Below, one piece after another: positions 34,597 to 43,380 of a stretch of DNA of 44,787 bases (its first letter is position 1; each line of letters opens with the position of its first letter). Location of the stretch: positions 1 through 44,787 of the forward strand of contig CAZEFW010000065.1 in assembly GCA_964511535.1 (NCBI GenBank), written 5' to 3'. Made by a program: the position numbers and the translations under genes. The stretch comes from CAZCFB01 sp964511535. GTDB taxonomy: Bacteria; Myxococcota_A; Polyangia; GCA-2747355; CAZCFB01. A model generated the notes under the pieces. That model ran no database searches. It saw only the letters and a list, made by a program, of their open reading frames with translations, and was not told the DNA's origin.

Positions 34597-37143
34597 ATGC
34601 GGCTGCAGGGGACGAAGCTCACAAGATTCCTGGGGATCCTCGTGGTCCTCGCCCTGCCGGCTTGCGATGGTGGGACCATCATGCCCCAGCAGTGCGCTGG
34701 ACCTGGGGACTGTCCCCCCGGGTTCTCCTGCAGCGCCGGGACCTGCCAGCCGGTGACCGAGGCGGCGCCCCACGCCTGGGACCTGGGCGCCGGGGACTGG
34801 CCCACGCTCAACGACTCGGGCCTGTGCCAGAACGGCGGCGTGGCGTGCGGCAAGGCGTGCTGCGCCAAGGGCGAGGTCTGCCTGTTCGGCGCGTGCACGG
34901 GCAAGCAGCCGCCCTGCAGCTCGGACAAGGACTGCATCAACGACACCTACTGCCACAAGGGGCAGTGTGTGCCCTGGGGCTTCGGCCCGCGCGGCGCCTA
35001 CAACAAGAACTGCACCAAGCTGGTGCCGGTGGGGCAGTTTTCGCCCACCCGCCAGTGCGCCTGGACCGCTCCGCCGGCAGGGGACAAGTACTCGACCCAC
35101 AAGAACGTGCTCGGCACCCCGGTGGTGGTGGACTTCGACTTCGACGCCTCGGCCAAGGTGCGCAAGCCGTCCATCGTGTTCGTCTCGTACCACGGCGAGG
35201 ACGGCGGCTCGCCGGCGTCGGCCTGCGCCAGCGGCTACTACGGCGTCATCCGGGTCATCGACGGCGCCACCTGCAAGCAGCAGTTCAACCTCGACATGGC
35301 CAAGGTGCGCGCCTCGAGCCCGCTGGCGGTGGCCGACATCGACCTGGACGGCAGGGCCGACGTGGTGGCCGAGCGCTGCGGCGGCGGGCTGGTGGCGTTC
35401 AAGTACGACGCCATCACCAAGGGCTTCAAGCTGCTCTGGACCTCCTCGCCAGCGACCACCGGCGGCACCTCGGGGGGCTGGGACGGGCCGTCGATCTATG
35501 ACCTGAACGACGACGGCAAGCCGGAGATTCTGATGGGCGGCACGGTGTGGAGCAACACCGGCAAGCTGGTGGACGGCGCCCTCGGCATGCTGACCTACAG
35601 CGCAGGGTTCATCCCGGTGGCCGCGGACCTGGACGGCGACAAGCTGGTGGAGCTGGTCAACGGCGCCTCGGTCTGGCAGTTCAAGGGCAACAAGTGGGCG
35701 CTCAAGAACACCAGCGCCAAGGTCACGGCAGGGCATGTGGCGGTGGCCGACCTCGGGACCTACGGCGCGGTGGCGGCCCAGGACAACCGGGGCAAGCTGG
35801 ACGGGGTGGCCGAGATCGTCGTTGTGTCCTCGGGGTATGTGCGGGCGCAGACCATGGCGGGCCGGGTCATCTTCGGGCCGGTGGCCATCCCGGCGGGGGG
35901 GACCGGCGGGCCGCCCACGGTGGCAGACTTCGACAATGACGGCCGGGCCGAGATCGCCGCGGCGGGCAAGGACAGCTACTCGGTGTTCGACCCCGACTGC
36001 GGCGCCAAGGCCGCCAAGGGATCGTGCAACTCGCTGTCCAAGACCGGCGTGCTCTGGACGCGCGTCTCCCAGGACCACAGCTCCAGCGTCACCGGCTCGT
36101 CGGTGTTCGACTTCGAGGGGGACGGCGCCGCCGAGGCGGTCTACGCCGACGAGTGCTTCACGCGGGTCTACGACGGCAAGACAGGCGAGGTGCTCTACTC
36201 CCAGTGGCGCACCTCGTGCACCTGGTACGAAAACCCCATCGTCGCGGACGTGGACGGGGACTTCAACTCGGAGCTTGTGGTGCCGTCCAACACCAACTGC
36301 GTCATCGACGCGGCGTGCAAGGCGAACAAGAACCACCACAAGCACCCCACCAGCGGGCTGACCCTGGACCCGATGTTCAAGGGGCTGCGGTGCAAGAAGA
36401 CCGCCGACTGCCCGGGCGGCACGTGCAACAGCGGCTACTGCCGGTGCACCACCAACGCCCAGTGCGGCACCGGCGGCGGCTTCGTCTGCGCGCCGGCGGT
36501 GACCGGCACCCCCGGCGCGGGCAGCGTGTGCCGGGCGGCGTTCATGGGGGACGTGGGCGGCATCCTGGTCTACCGCGACGTGCTGGATCGCTGGGTCAAC
36601 TCGCGGCCCATCTGGAACCAGCACGCCTACTCGGTGAGCAACGTCAACGACATGGGCAAGGTGCCCAGGACATCGACCTGGGTGCAGAACTGGAAGATCA
36701 AGAGCCTGAACAACTTCCGCCAGAACAAGCAGGGCAGCCTCGACCCCACCAGCAGCCCCGACCTCACCGCCGGGCCGAAGAAGGGCAAGCCCGGGACCGA
36801 GCCGAAGCACAGCTTCCCGTGCGACAAGAACGGCACGCTGACCCTGAAGATCAACCTGTGCAACCGCGGCACCCAGCCCGTGGCCGCGGGGGTGCCGGTG
36901 ACCTTTTACAACGGCCCGCCGGCGGCCAAGCAGCCCATCTGCACGGCCTACAGCAAGGGCCAGATCAACGCCGGCCAGTGCGAGCTGGTCTCCTGCACCT
37001 GGAAAGGCGCGCCGGTGAGCAAGACCACCGACGTGTACATCGTCGCCGACGACCCCGGAACAGGCATCGGCTCCACCACCGAGTGCTCCGAGGAGAACAA
37101 CAAGGCCCTCATCAAGGGTGTCAGGTGCTCCTCGGTGGGCTAA
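34597..37143 (+). CDS. Lipoprotein with FG-GAP/VCBS repeats
   Basis: An 848-residue lipoprotein: signal MRLQGTKLTRFLGILVVLALPAC with the lipid Cys in LPAC. A short Cys-rich segment follows (about 28-130; CPPGFSCSAGTC, CSSDKDCINDTYCHKGQC). At least five FG-GAP-type blades carry Asp-rich loops: DIDLDGRADVV, DLNDDGKPEIL, DLDGDKLVELV, DFDNDGRAEIA and DVDGDFNSELV. These bind Ca2+ in known members and suggest a beta-propeller. A second Cys-rich piece lies near 600-640. The end resembles a CARDB-type adhesion domain (LTLKINLCNRGTQPVAAGVPVTFYNG). AAGGAGGG (34586-34593) fixes the start. Tandem TAA stops touch a palindromic repeat. Confidence 0.88.
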   Translation: MRLQGTKLTRFLGILVVLALPACDGGTIMPQQCAGPGDCPPGFSCSAGTCQPVTEAAPHAWDLGAGDWPTLNDSGLCQNGGVACGKACCAKGEVCLFGACTGKQPPCSSDKDCINDTYCHKGQCVPWGFGPRGAYNKNCTKLVPVGQFSPTRQCAWTAPPAGDKYSTHKNVLGTPVVVDFDFDASAKVRKPSIVFVSYHGEDGGSPASACASGYYGVIRVIDGATCKQQFNLDMAKVRASSPLAVADIDLDGRADVVAERCGGGLVAFKYDAITKGFKLLWTSSPATTGGTSGGWDGPSIYDLNDDGKPEILMGGTVWSNTGKLVDGALGMLTYSAGFIPVAADLDGDKLVELVNGASVWQFKGNKWALKNTSAKVTAGHVAVADLGTYGAVAAQDNRGKLDGVAEIVVVSSGYVRAQTMAGRVIFGPVAIPAGGTGGPPTVADFDNDGRAEIAAAGKDSYSVFDPDCGAKAAKGSCNSLSKTGVLWTRVSQDHSSSVTGSSVFDFEGDGAAEAVYADECFTRVYDGKTGEVLYSQWRTSCTWYENPIVADVDGDFNSELVVPSNTNCVIDAACKANKNHHKHPTSGLTLDPMFKGLRCKKTADCPGGTCNSGYCRCTTNAQCGTGGGFVCAPAVTGTPGAGSVCRAAFMGDVGGILVYRDVLDRWVNSRPIWNQHAYSVSNVNDMGKVPRTSTWVQNWKIKSLNNFRQNKQGSLDPTSSPDLTAGPKKGKPGTEPKHSFPCDKNGTLTLKINLCNRGTQPVAAGVPVTFYNGPPAAKQPICTAYSKGQINAGQCELVSCTWKGAPVSKTTDVYIVADDPGTGIGSTTECSEENNKALIKGVRCSSVG

Positions 37144-37145
37144 TA

Positions 37146-37186
37146 AAATGTCAAGTAGGGGGGTCAGACCCCACCACATGACATTT
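37146..37186. repeat. 41-bp palindrome at a stop codon, copy 2
   Basis: AAATGTCAAGT (37146-37156) and ACATGACATTT (37176-37186) pair with one mismatch around GGGGTC-A-GACCCC. In the direction of the upstream gene it is nearly identical to copy 1. The lipoprotein gene ends TAA TAA; the last base of the second stop is the first base of the element. Confidence 0.85.
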
Positions 37187-37216
37187 AATTGGCACTTGAC
37201 CGCTTAGGACGTGCAG

Positions 37217-37280
37217 CGCCCCTCCGGGGGAGCGCCCCGTGCTCGCCTCCTGCGGAGTCTCCGCGATGAAGCGGGGCGCT
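37217..37280. terminator. Nested inverted repeats between convergent lipoprotein genes
   Basis: AGCGCCCCG (37231-37239) pairs perfectly with CGGGGCGCT (37272-37280). Inside lies a second perfect hairpin, GCGGAG-T-CTCCGC (37252-37264). The right arm reaches the stop codon of the minus-strand gene. This structure could block read-through from either side. No T-tract is present, so intrinsic termination is not certain. Confidence 0.5.
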
Positions 37281-39508
37281 TATTGCTTGGGGAGCGTGGC
37301 CACGAACATGTCGAAGATGCCGGGGCTCTTCAGGCTGGTCGTTCCGAAGGACGCGGTGCCGTGGAAGTCGCCGGCGATGTAGATGGTGCCGGTGGGTGAC
37401 AGGGTGATGGCCTGGCCCCGGTCGTGCTGGGTGCCGCCCGCTCTGGCCGCCCACTTGAACTTGCCCGCCTTGTCGACCTTGGCCACGAAGATGTCCATGC
37501 CGCCGGCGCTGGTGAGCGGGATCCAGCCGAAGGTGGCGGCCCCGGTGAACTTGCCAACCACGTGGCAATCTCCTGCGCTGTCGCAGGCCACGCCGCGGCC
37601 CTCCTCGTCGGCGCCGGCGCTGCCCGCGCTCACGGCCCAGGTGAACTTTCCGCTGCTGTCCACCCGGGCGATGTAGATGTCATCCTTGCCCGCGGTGGCG
37701 AGCTTGGTGCCGCCGAAGGTTGCGGCCCCGGTGAAGGGGCCGGTGATGGTGGCGTTGCCCGCGCTGTCCACGTCCAGGCCGTACGCCTCGTCGAACTTCT
37801 TGCCCCCGCCCGCCACGGCCCACTTGAAGGCGCCGCCGGCGCCGAGGCGGGCCACGTAAGCGTCGCTGACGCCCTTGTGAGGCAGCGCTGTGGCGCCAAA
37901 GCTGGCCGCGCCGCCGATGGTGCCGCACACGGTGACCTCCCCGGCGCTGGAGAGCACCACGCGCCGGGCGAAGTCCTCTCCCGCGCCGCCGGCGGCCCGG
38001 GCCCACAGCACCTTGCCCGCGCTGTCGAGCCGGGCCACGAAGATATCCATGCCGCCCTTGGAGGTCAGGGTGGTGCTGCCGAGGGTCATGCTGCCCGAGA
38101 AGTGGCCGGCGATGGTGATCTTGCCGCTGCTGTCCACCGCCAGGGCTGTGGCGAAGTCGGTGCCGGCGCCGCCGTACTGTTTGGCCCAGGCGTAGCCCCC
38201 CGTCGTGGACATCCGGGCCACGAAGATGTCAGCGCTGCCCGAGGCGGTGAACGCGCTGGCGCCGAAGGTCGCCTGGTGGCCGAAGTAGCCCGCCACCACC
38301 GGCTGGCCAGCCGCGGCCAGGCCCACGCCGAAGCCCCAGTCCGAGGCCCATGTCGAGCCGCCCGTGGCGACCCACTGGAAGGTCTTGTTGGCGTTGAGCC
38401 GGGTGGTGAAGACGTCGGCGTACCCCTTGGCCGTCACGGTGTGGGCGCCGAAGGTGGCGGTGTTGACATAGGTGCCGGTCAGGTAGGCGTTTCCCGCGCT
38501 GTCCACCGTGATGGCCAGGGGCAGCTTGGAGCCGTTGCCGGAGGTGCCCGCGGCCCAGTTCCACTTCACGACAGGCGCCGGGGTCGCGTCCGGTGTCACC
38601 GCCTGGTCCGGCGGCAGGGCCTTGTCCGGCGGCAGGGCCTGGTCCGGTGGCAGCGCCTGGTCCGGCGCGGCCTGATCAGGCCCGGCCGAGAGGTCCACCA
38701 GCGGGGCGAGGTCCGGCGGGGCGGGCAGGTCGGGCGGCCAGCTGTCGGGCAGCAGCGGCAGGTCGAGCTTGCCCTGGTCCGCCGGGTGCTGATCGGGCCC
38801 GCCGCGCATGCCGTCGAGGCTCTGATCCGTTGGGCCGCCCTGATCCACCGCGCCCTTGTCCTTCTGGCCCTGGTCCGGCGCGCCGGCGTCCTGCTTGACG
38901 GGGCACGGGCTGCCCGCGCACTTGCCCACGCGGCAGAACCCGGACGCGCACTGCTGGTGATAGAAGCACGCATCGCCGGTGCGCCCGTCGCCGCCGGCGC
39001 ACAGCCCGCCCGCGCAGACCAGGCTCTTGCACGCCCAGCCCCCGGCGCAGCACGCCCCGTTGTCCGCGGGGCCGGGGCTGAGGCAGGTGCCGAGGTGGCA
39101 GGCGCCGCCCAGGCACTCGTCGTCCACGGCGCAGCTGGCGCCGCCCGGCTTGCCCACGCCATGCTCGCACTTGCCGTTGACGCACTGGCCGGAGCTGCAC
39201 TCCTCGGAGTGCAGGCAGCCGCTTCCCGCCGCGCCCACCCCCGGCAGGCACATCCCCTTGGCGCAGACGAAGCTGCGGCACTCGCCGCTCCCTGCGCAGG
39301 GCAGGGACGGGCCCGCCGGCGCGTGGGACGCGCACACGCCGCGGTGGCAGATGTTGCTCTCACACTGAGAGGAGTCGGTGCACGGCTCGTTGGCCTTGCG
39401 GTCGCCGCTGGACGAGCTGAACAGCTCGCACCCGGCGGCGGCCAGGCAGAGCAGCAGGACCAGGGCGCGCCCGGCGCCCGAGCGCTCAGAAGCAGGAGGC
39501 ATCGCCAC
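37280..39508 (-). CDS. Lipoprotein: Cys-rich repeats plus seven SBBP-type propeller blades
   Basis: A 742-residue lipoprotein: signal ALVLLLCLAAAGC with the lipid Cys near residue 28. Residues 40-205 are Cys-rich repeats (CTDSSQCESNICHRGVC and relatives), closely matching the whole mature protein of the next gene. An Asp/Pro/Gln-rich stalk follows (about 210-315; PPDQALPPD repeats). The C terminus has seven blades of about 50-60 residues, each with a xATFGxxxxxxxGxxDxFVARL-type core, as in SBBP (beta-propeller) repeats. The start is GTG 39508 or ATG 39502; both lie inside the previous gene, so translation is probably coupled. Confidence 0.87.
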   Translation of the reverse strand: MAMPPASERSGAGRALVLLLCLAAAGCELFSSSSGDRKANEPCTDSSQCESNICHRGVCASHAPAGPSLPCAGSGECRSFVCAKGMCLPGVGAAGSGCLHSEECSSGQCVNGKCEHGVGKPGGASCAVDDECLGGACHLGTCLSPGPADNGACCAGGWACKSLVCAGGLCAGGDGRTGDACFYHQQCASGFCRVGKCAGSPCPVKQDAGAPDQGQKDKGAVDQGGPTDQSLDGMRGGPDQHPADQGKLDLPLLPDSWPPDLPAPPDLAPLVDLSAGPDQAAPDQALPPDQALPPDKALPPDQAVTPDATPAPVVKWNWAAGTSGNGSKLPLAITVDSAGNAYLTGTYVNTATFGAHTVTAKGYADVFTTRLNANKTFQWVATGGSTWASDWGFGVGLAAAGQPVVAGYFGHQATFGASAFTASGSADIFVARMSTTGGYAWAKQYGGAGTDFATALAVDSSGKITIAGHFSGSMTLGSTTLTSKGGMDIFVARLDSAGKVLWARAAGGAGEDFARRVVLSSAGEVTVCGTIGGAASFGATALPHKGVSDAYVARLGAGGAFKWAVAGGGKKFDEAYGLDVDSAGNATITGPFTGAATFGGTKLATAGKDDIYIARVDSSGKFTWAVSAGSAGADEEGRGVACDSAGDCHVVGKFTGAATFGWIPLTSAGGMDIFVAKVDKAGKFKWAARAGGTQHDRGQAITLSPTGTIYIAGDFHGTASFGTTSLKSPGIFDMFVATLPKQ

Positions 39509-40109
39509 CGGCGCCCCCCCCGTCCTTGCCCGGGCAGCTCCCCCCCGCGCACTTGCCCGCCACGCACGCGCCAGAGACGCACTGCTCGTGGTAGAAGCAG
39601 CCCGCGCCCCCCTGCAGCACGCCCGCCACGCAGGTGCTGGCCTTGCAGGTCACGCTGCGGCAGGCCCAGTCCCCCTTGCAGGTGGCCCCGTTGACCAGGG
39701 GCCACACCGCCAGGCACGCGCTGGCGTGGCACACCCCTGACGCGCACTCGGCGCCACTGGCGCACTGCTCGCCCCCCGCCTTGCCGCTCTGGGTGGTGCA
39801 CACCCCGCTGATGCAGACGCCGGTGCTGCACTCCTCGTCGTTGAGGCAGGGGGTGTTGGCCGGGCTCTGGCCGGGCACGCACTTGCCGCCGAGGCAGATG
39901 AAGGTGCGGCAGTCGCCGTCCCCGACGCAGGTCTGGCCCGTGGCCAGGGGCTTGGTCGCGGCGCAGATCCCCTTGTGGCAGATGTTGTCGCTGCAGTCGG
40001 TGTCCGCGGTGCAGGCGGCGTTGGTGTTCAGGTTCTTGGCGCCGTCCTCTTCACAGCTAAGGAGCAGCGACGCCAGGGCGAAGGCGGCCAGCAGTGGGTG
40101 TATTCGCAT
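39486..40109 (-). CDS. Small Cys-rich lipoprotein
   Basis: A 207-residue lipoprotein: signal MRIHPLLAAFALASLLLSC with Cys19. The mature protein is almost all Cys-rich repeats of about 30 residues (CTADTDCSDNICHKGIC, CVGDGDCRTFICLGGKC, CLNDEECSTGVCISGVC, CASGAECASGVCHASAC, CKGDWACRSVTCKASTC, CFYHEQCVSGACVAGKC), each with the C-x5-C-x4-C-x3-C pattern of Dickkopf-like modules. It is paralogous to the N-terminal third of the next gene downstream. The ATG (40107-40109) has no ribosome site, and the promoter is so close that the mRNA should be leaderless. Confidence 0.87.
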   Translation of the reverse strand: MRIHPLLAAFALASLLLSCEEDGAKNLNTNAACTADTDCSDNICHKGICAATKPLATGQTCVGDGDCRTFICLGGKCVPGQSPANTPCLNDEECSTGVCISGVCTTQSGKAGGEQCASGAECASGVCHASACLAVWPLVNGATCKGDWACRSVTCKASTCVAGVLQGGAGCFYHEQCVSGACVAGKCAGGSCPGKDGGGAGGDASCF

Positions 40110-40118
40110 GTTGCAGGA

Positions 40119-40148
40119 ATTGTCCCGGCCGGCCCGCGAGGGTGTCAA
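40119..40148 (-). promoter_or_regulatory. Sigma-70-type promoter TTGACA-N18-GACAAT giving a leaderless mRNA
   Basis: The minus strand has TTGACA (40148-40143), 18 bp and GACAAT (40124-40119). Only 9 nt separate the -10 from the ATG, so RNA would begin 1-3 nt before the start codon. This explains the lack of a ribosome site. It drives the small Cys-rich lipoprotein gene and probably its larger neighbour. Confidence 0.65.
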
Positions 40149-40198
40149 GGACCCCGACTCCCTTGCGCCGTCCCGGATGTGCTGGTAGGAAATCCCCC

Positions 40199-41134
40199 AT
40201 GAAGGTCTTCCGATCCAGCCTCGAGGCGCGCGGAGAGCTGAGGTCGCCAGCGGTAACCATCGGCAACTTCGACGGCGTGCACCTGGGCCACCGGGCGCTG
40301 TTCGCCCGCACAATAGAGCTGGCCCGGGCGGTGGGCGGCGACGCAGTCGTGCTCACCTTCGACCCCCACCCGGCGCGCTTCTTCAACCGGGAGCTGGCGC
40401 CGTACTTGCTCACCCCGGAGCAGCGCAAGCTGGAGCTGATGGAGCAGGCCGGCCTGGACGCGGTGGTGCTCGAGCCCTTTACCGGCGATCTGGCCGGCCA
40501 CACGCCGCAGCAGTTCGCGAGCGCGGTGCTGGGTGAAAACCTCGGCGCCTCTCACGTGGTGGTGGGCGAGGGGTTCATCTTCGGCAAGAAGCGCGCGGGC
40601 AACCTGCAGGCCCTGATCGACCTGGGCGGAGAGCTCGGGTTCGAGGCCCACGGGGTGCGCCCGGTGCGCGCCGAGGGCATCGTGATCTCCTCCACCAAGA
40701 TCCGAAACTTCCTGCTCACGGGCCGGGTGATGGGCGCGGCCCAGCTGCTCGGCCGGGAGTACATGGTGGAGGGCGAGGTGGTGCAGGGGCGCATGCGGGG
40801 CCGGACCATCGGGATCCCCACCGCCAACGTGGCCTCCAGCGCCGAGATCCTGCCCAAGCGAGGCGTCTACGCCGGCCGCGCGCTGCTGCCGGACGGCGGG
40901 GTGAAGGAGGCGGTGATCAACATCGGCACCAACCCCACCTTCGAGAAGGCCGCCATCCTCTCGTTCGAGGTGCACATCCTGGACTACTCGGGCGACCTCT
41001 ACGGCCAGCGCCTCGGCGTACGCTTCACCCGGCGCCTGCGCGACGAGAAGAAGTTCTCCTCCGTGGAGGAGCTGCTCGAGGCCATCGGCGAGGACATTGA
41101 CCGGGCGAGGGAGATCCTGAATGCTGGCGGGTGA
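40199..41134 (+). CDS. ribF: Bifunctional riboflavin kinase / FAD synthetase
   Basis: This 311-residue enzyme phosphorylates riboflavin to FMN and adenylates FMN to FAD. The N-terminal nucleotidyltransferase has VTIGNFDGVHLGHRALF near residue 17, TFDPHPARFF and the late STKIRNFLLTGRV. The C-terminal flavokinase has GRTIGIPTANV, then KRGVYAG and NIGTNPTF. The length is normal. I chose the ATG at 40199. A possible extended -10 (TGGTAGGAA, 40183-40191) lies just upstream, with no clear ribosome site, so a leaderless start is possible. It overlaps the next gene. Confidence 0.93.
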   Translation: MKVFRSSLEARGELRSPAVTIGNFDGVHLGHRALFARTIELARAVGGDAVVLTFDPHPARFFNRELAPYLLTPEQRKLELMEQAGLDAVVLEPFTGDLAGHTPQQFASAVLGENLGASHVVVGEGFIFGKKRAGNLQALIDLGGELGFEAHGVRPVRAEGIVISSTKIRNFLLTGRVMGAAQLLGREYMVEGEVVQGRMRGRTIGIPTANVASSAEILPKRGVYAGRALLPDGGVKEAVINIGTNPTFEKAAILSFEVHILDYSGDLYGQRLGVRFTRRLRDEKKFSSVEELLEAIGEDIDRAREILNAGG

Positions 41135-41649
41135 TGCCGCCCGGGCCCACCATACGACCGCTGGAGACAGTCACCATCGCCCGCCTCTACATGAAGCAGG
41201 GGCTGCTGGACGAGGCGGAGGCGCTCTACCTGCGCCTGCAGGAGCGGCGCCCCGATGACCCGCGCGTGCACGCGGGGCTGGCGGAGGTGCGGAGGCGGCG
41301 CGCGGCGGAGCTCGCCGGGCCCGACAGCGATGACTGGATCGTCCTGCGCGCCGACGAGGATGGAATCCGCTGTACCTGGCGTATCACCGAGGCGGGGCGG
41401 CAGCGCGCTGCAGCCATGGAGCGCGGCGCGGGCGAGTGCCGGATCACCCTGCGGGTGGCCTGCTTTCCGCGGGACGAGGGCAGCGATGAGCAGGAGATCC
41501 AGGTGGGCATGAGCGAGGGGAGCCTGACCCTCCGCCCGCCAGCGGGGGCGCTCTCCATGTCCGCGGCGGCGGGCCTGCTCCTCGCGGAGGATCGGTTCGT
41601 GGCCATCGCGCACTGCGCGCCGGTGTCGCTGGAGCTCGAAGGAAAATGA
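41131..41649 (+). CDS. Small TPR-like protein of unknown function
   Basis: A 172-residue protein. Residues 13-50 form one TPR-like pair of helices (TVTIARLYMKQGLLDEAEAL, YLRLQERRPDDPRVHAGLAE). The rest (70-170) is predicted beta-rich (DDWIVLRADEDGIRCTWRIT, ITLRVACFPRD) and not recognised; it might be a small ligand-binding fold. The start is GTG 41131 (GTGA overlap with ribF) or ATG 41134 (one-base overlap). No signal peptide is seen. It lies between ribF and dapA on the same strand. Confidence 0.75.
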   Translation: MMPPGPTIRPLETVTIARLYMKQGLLDEAEALYLRLQERRPDDPRVHAGLAEVRRRRAAELAGPDSDDWIVLRADEDGIRCTWRITEAGRQRAAAMERGAGECRITLRVACFPRDEGSDEQEIQVGMSEGSLTLRPPAGALSMSAAAGLLLAEDRFVAIAHCAPVSLELEGK

Positions 41650-41695
41650 AACCAGACGCCGCCACGCGGGTGGCGGCACAGCTCAGGGAGGAAGC

Positions 41696-42577
41696 ATGAA
41701 GCTCGAAGGTACCTATACCGCGCTGGTCACGCCCATGACGGATGGCCGCATCGACACCGAGGCCCTGGCCAGGCTGGTGGATGACCAGATCGAGGCCGGC
41801 ATCAGCGGCCTCGTCCCCATGGGCACAACCGGCGAGGCGGCCACCCTGAGCGCCGCCGATCGGTTCGACGCCATCAAGACGACCGTGACCGTGGCCAAGG
41901 GCCGGGTGCCGGTCATCGCCGGCGCCGGGGCCAATGCCACCGACGCGGCCATCGAAGGGAGCAAGCTGGCGGCGGACGCCGGCGCCGACGCGCTGCTGCA
42001 TGTCACGCCCTGGTACAACAAGCCGAACCAGACCGGCCTGCTGGCCCACTTCGGCGCCATCGCCGAGGCCACCGACCTGCCCATGGTGCTGTACAACGTC
42101 CCGGGCCGCACCTGCTGCGACATGCTGCCCGACACCGTGGCGGCCGCGGCCGCCCTGCCGGGCATCGTGGCCATCAAGGAGGCCACCGGCGACCTGCGGC
42201 GGGCAGCCCAGGTCATCAGCGCGGTGCCCGACGGGTTCAGCGTGCTGTCCGGGGACGACTTCACCTGCATGCCCTTCTGCGCGGTGGGCGGCCACGGCGT
42301 CATCTCCGTGGTGAGCAACCTGGCGCCCGCCGAGACCTCGCAGATGATCGCCGCCGCGCGGGCGGCCGACCTGGACCGCGCCCGCGAGCTGCACTACAAG
42401 CTGATGCCCCTGATGGACCTGCTGTTCGTGGAGAGCAACCCGATCCCGGTGAAGGCCGGGGCCGCCCTGCTCGGGTACGGCGAGAACCAGCTCAACCTGC
42501 CGCTGGTTCCCCTGGCGGGCGATGGCCTGCGTGACCTGGAGGCCGCCCTGCGCAAGCTCGGGCGGCTCGGCTCATGA
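41696..42577 (+). CDS. dapA: 4-Hydroxy-tetrahydrodipicolinate synthase
   Basis: This 293-residue class I aldolase condenses pyruvate with aspartate semialdehyde, the first committed step of lysine and diaminopimelate synthesis. Seen are ALVTPMTDGRIDTEAL at the N terminus, GTTGEAATLS, the tyrosine in MVLYNVPGRT and the Schiff-base lysine in IVAIKEATGD. The length is typical. A GGGAGGAA ribosome site lies 4 nt before the ATG. The stop overlaps the dapB start as ATGA. Diaminopimelate also feeds peptidoglycan, which the L,D-transpeptidase operon in this window modifies. Confidence 0.95.
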   Translation: MKLEGTYTALVTPMTDGRIDTEALARLVDDQIEAGISGLVPMGTTGEAATLSAADRFDAIKTTVTVAKGRVPVIAGAGANATDAAIEGSKLAADAGADALLHVTPWYNKPNQTGLLAHFGAIAEATDLPMVLYNVPGRTCCDMLPDTVAAAAALPGIVAIKEATGDLRRAAQVISAVPDGFSVLSGDDFTCMPFCAVGGHGVISVVSNLAPAETSQMIAAARAADLDRARELHYKLMPLMDLLFVESNPIPVKAGAALLGYGENQLNLPLVPLAGDGLRDLEAALRKLGRLGS

Positions 42578-43368
42578 TCAACGTCGGCATCCCCGGCGCG
42601 GCCGGGCGCATGGGCCGCGAGCTGATCCGGGCCATCGCCGGCGCCGACGACATGGGGCTGGCGGCCGCCACCGAGGCGAGCGGCGCGGACTGCCTCGGCC
42701 AGGACGCCGGCACCCTGGCCGGCGTGGCGCCCCTGGGCGTGTCGGTGACCTCGGACAACGGCGCGCTGGCCTGCGGCTCCGACGGCATCATCGACTTCTC
42801 CGCGCCCGCCACCCTGGACCAGGTGGCGCCGGTGTGCGCCGAGCGCGGCGTGCCGCTGGTGGTGGGCACCACCGGCCTGGAGGCGGGGCACCTGACCCTG
42901 CTGCGCCGGGCGGGCGAGCAGACCGCGGTGGTGTTCGCGCCCAACATGAGCGTCGGGGTCAACCTGCTGTTCCAGCTGGTGGACCAGGCGGCGCGGCTGC
43001 TGGGGCCGTCGTACCACGCCGAGGTGGTGGAGGCGCACCACCGGCACAAGAAGGACGCCCCCTCGGGCACAGCGGCCAGGCTGGTGGAGATTCTGCAAGC
43101 CGCCCTGGACGCGCCGGACGCCCGCCACGGCCGCGAGGGCATGGTGGGCGAGCGCCCTGACGCCGAGGTCGGCGTGCACGCCGTGCGGGGCGGGGACGTG
43201 GTGGGCGAGCACACCGTGATGCTGCTGGGCCAGGGCGAGCGGGTCGAGCTTGTCCACCGGGCCTCCAGCCGCCAGACCTTCGCCCAGGGCGCCCTGCGGG
43301 CCCTGCGCTGGGCTTCAACCCGGGACCCCGGCCTGTACGACATGCAGGACGTGCTGGGCCTCAGGTGA
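42574..43368 (+). CDS. dapB: 4-Hydroxy-tetrahydrodipicolinate reductase
   Basis: This 264-residue NAD(P)H-dependent enzyme reduces the DapA product. The dinucleotide loop is VGIPGAAGRMGREL, and the substrate-site signature is VVEAHHRHKKDAPSGTA. The C-terminal GEHTVMLLGQGERVELVHRA also fits. It is coupled to dapA through ATGA and followed 12 nt later by a small Cys-rich protein gene. Confidence 0.95.
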   Translation: MINVGIPGAAGRMGRELIRAIAGADDMGLAAATEASGADCLGQDAGTLAGVAPLGVSVTSDNGALACGSDGIIDFSAPATLDQVAPVCAERGVPLVVGTTGLEAGHLTLLRRAGEQTAVVFAPNMSVGVNLLFQLVDQAARLLGPSYHAEVVEAHHRHKKDAPSGTAARLVEILQAALDAPDARHGREGMVGERPDAEVGVHAVRGGDVVGEHTVMLLGQGERVELVHRASSRQTFAQGALRALRWASTRDPGLYDMQDVLGLR

Positions 43369-43380
43369 GGTGACCGCCCC

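Noticed and set aside
34468..37179. A 903-residue minus-strand frame opposite the FG-GAP lipoprotein
   Set aside because: Antisense shadow; the plus strand has signal peptide, Cys-rich and FG-GAP motifs.
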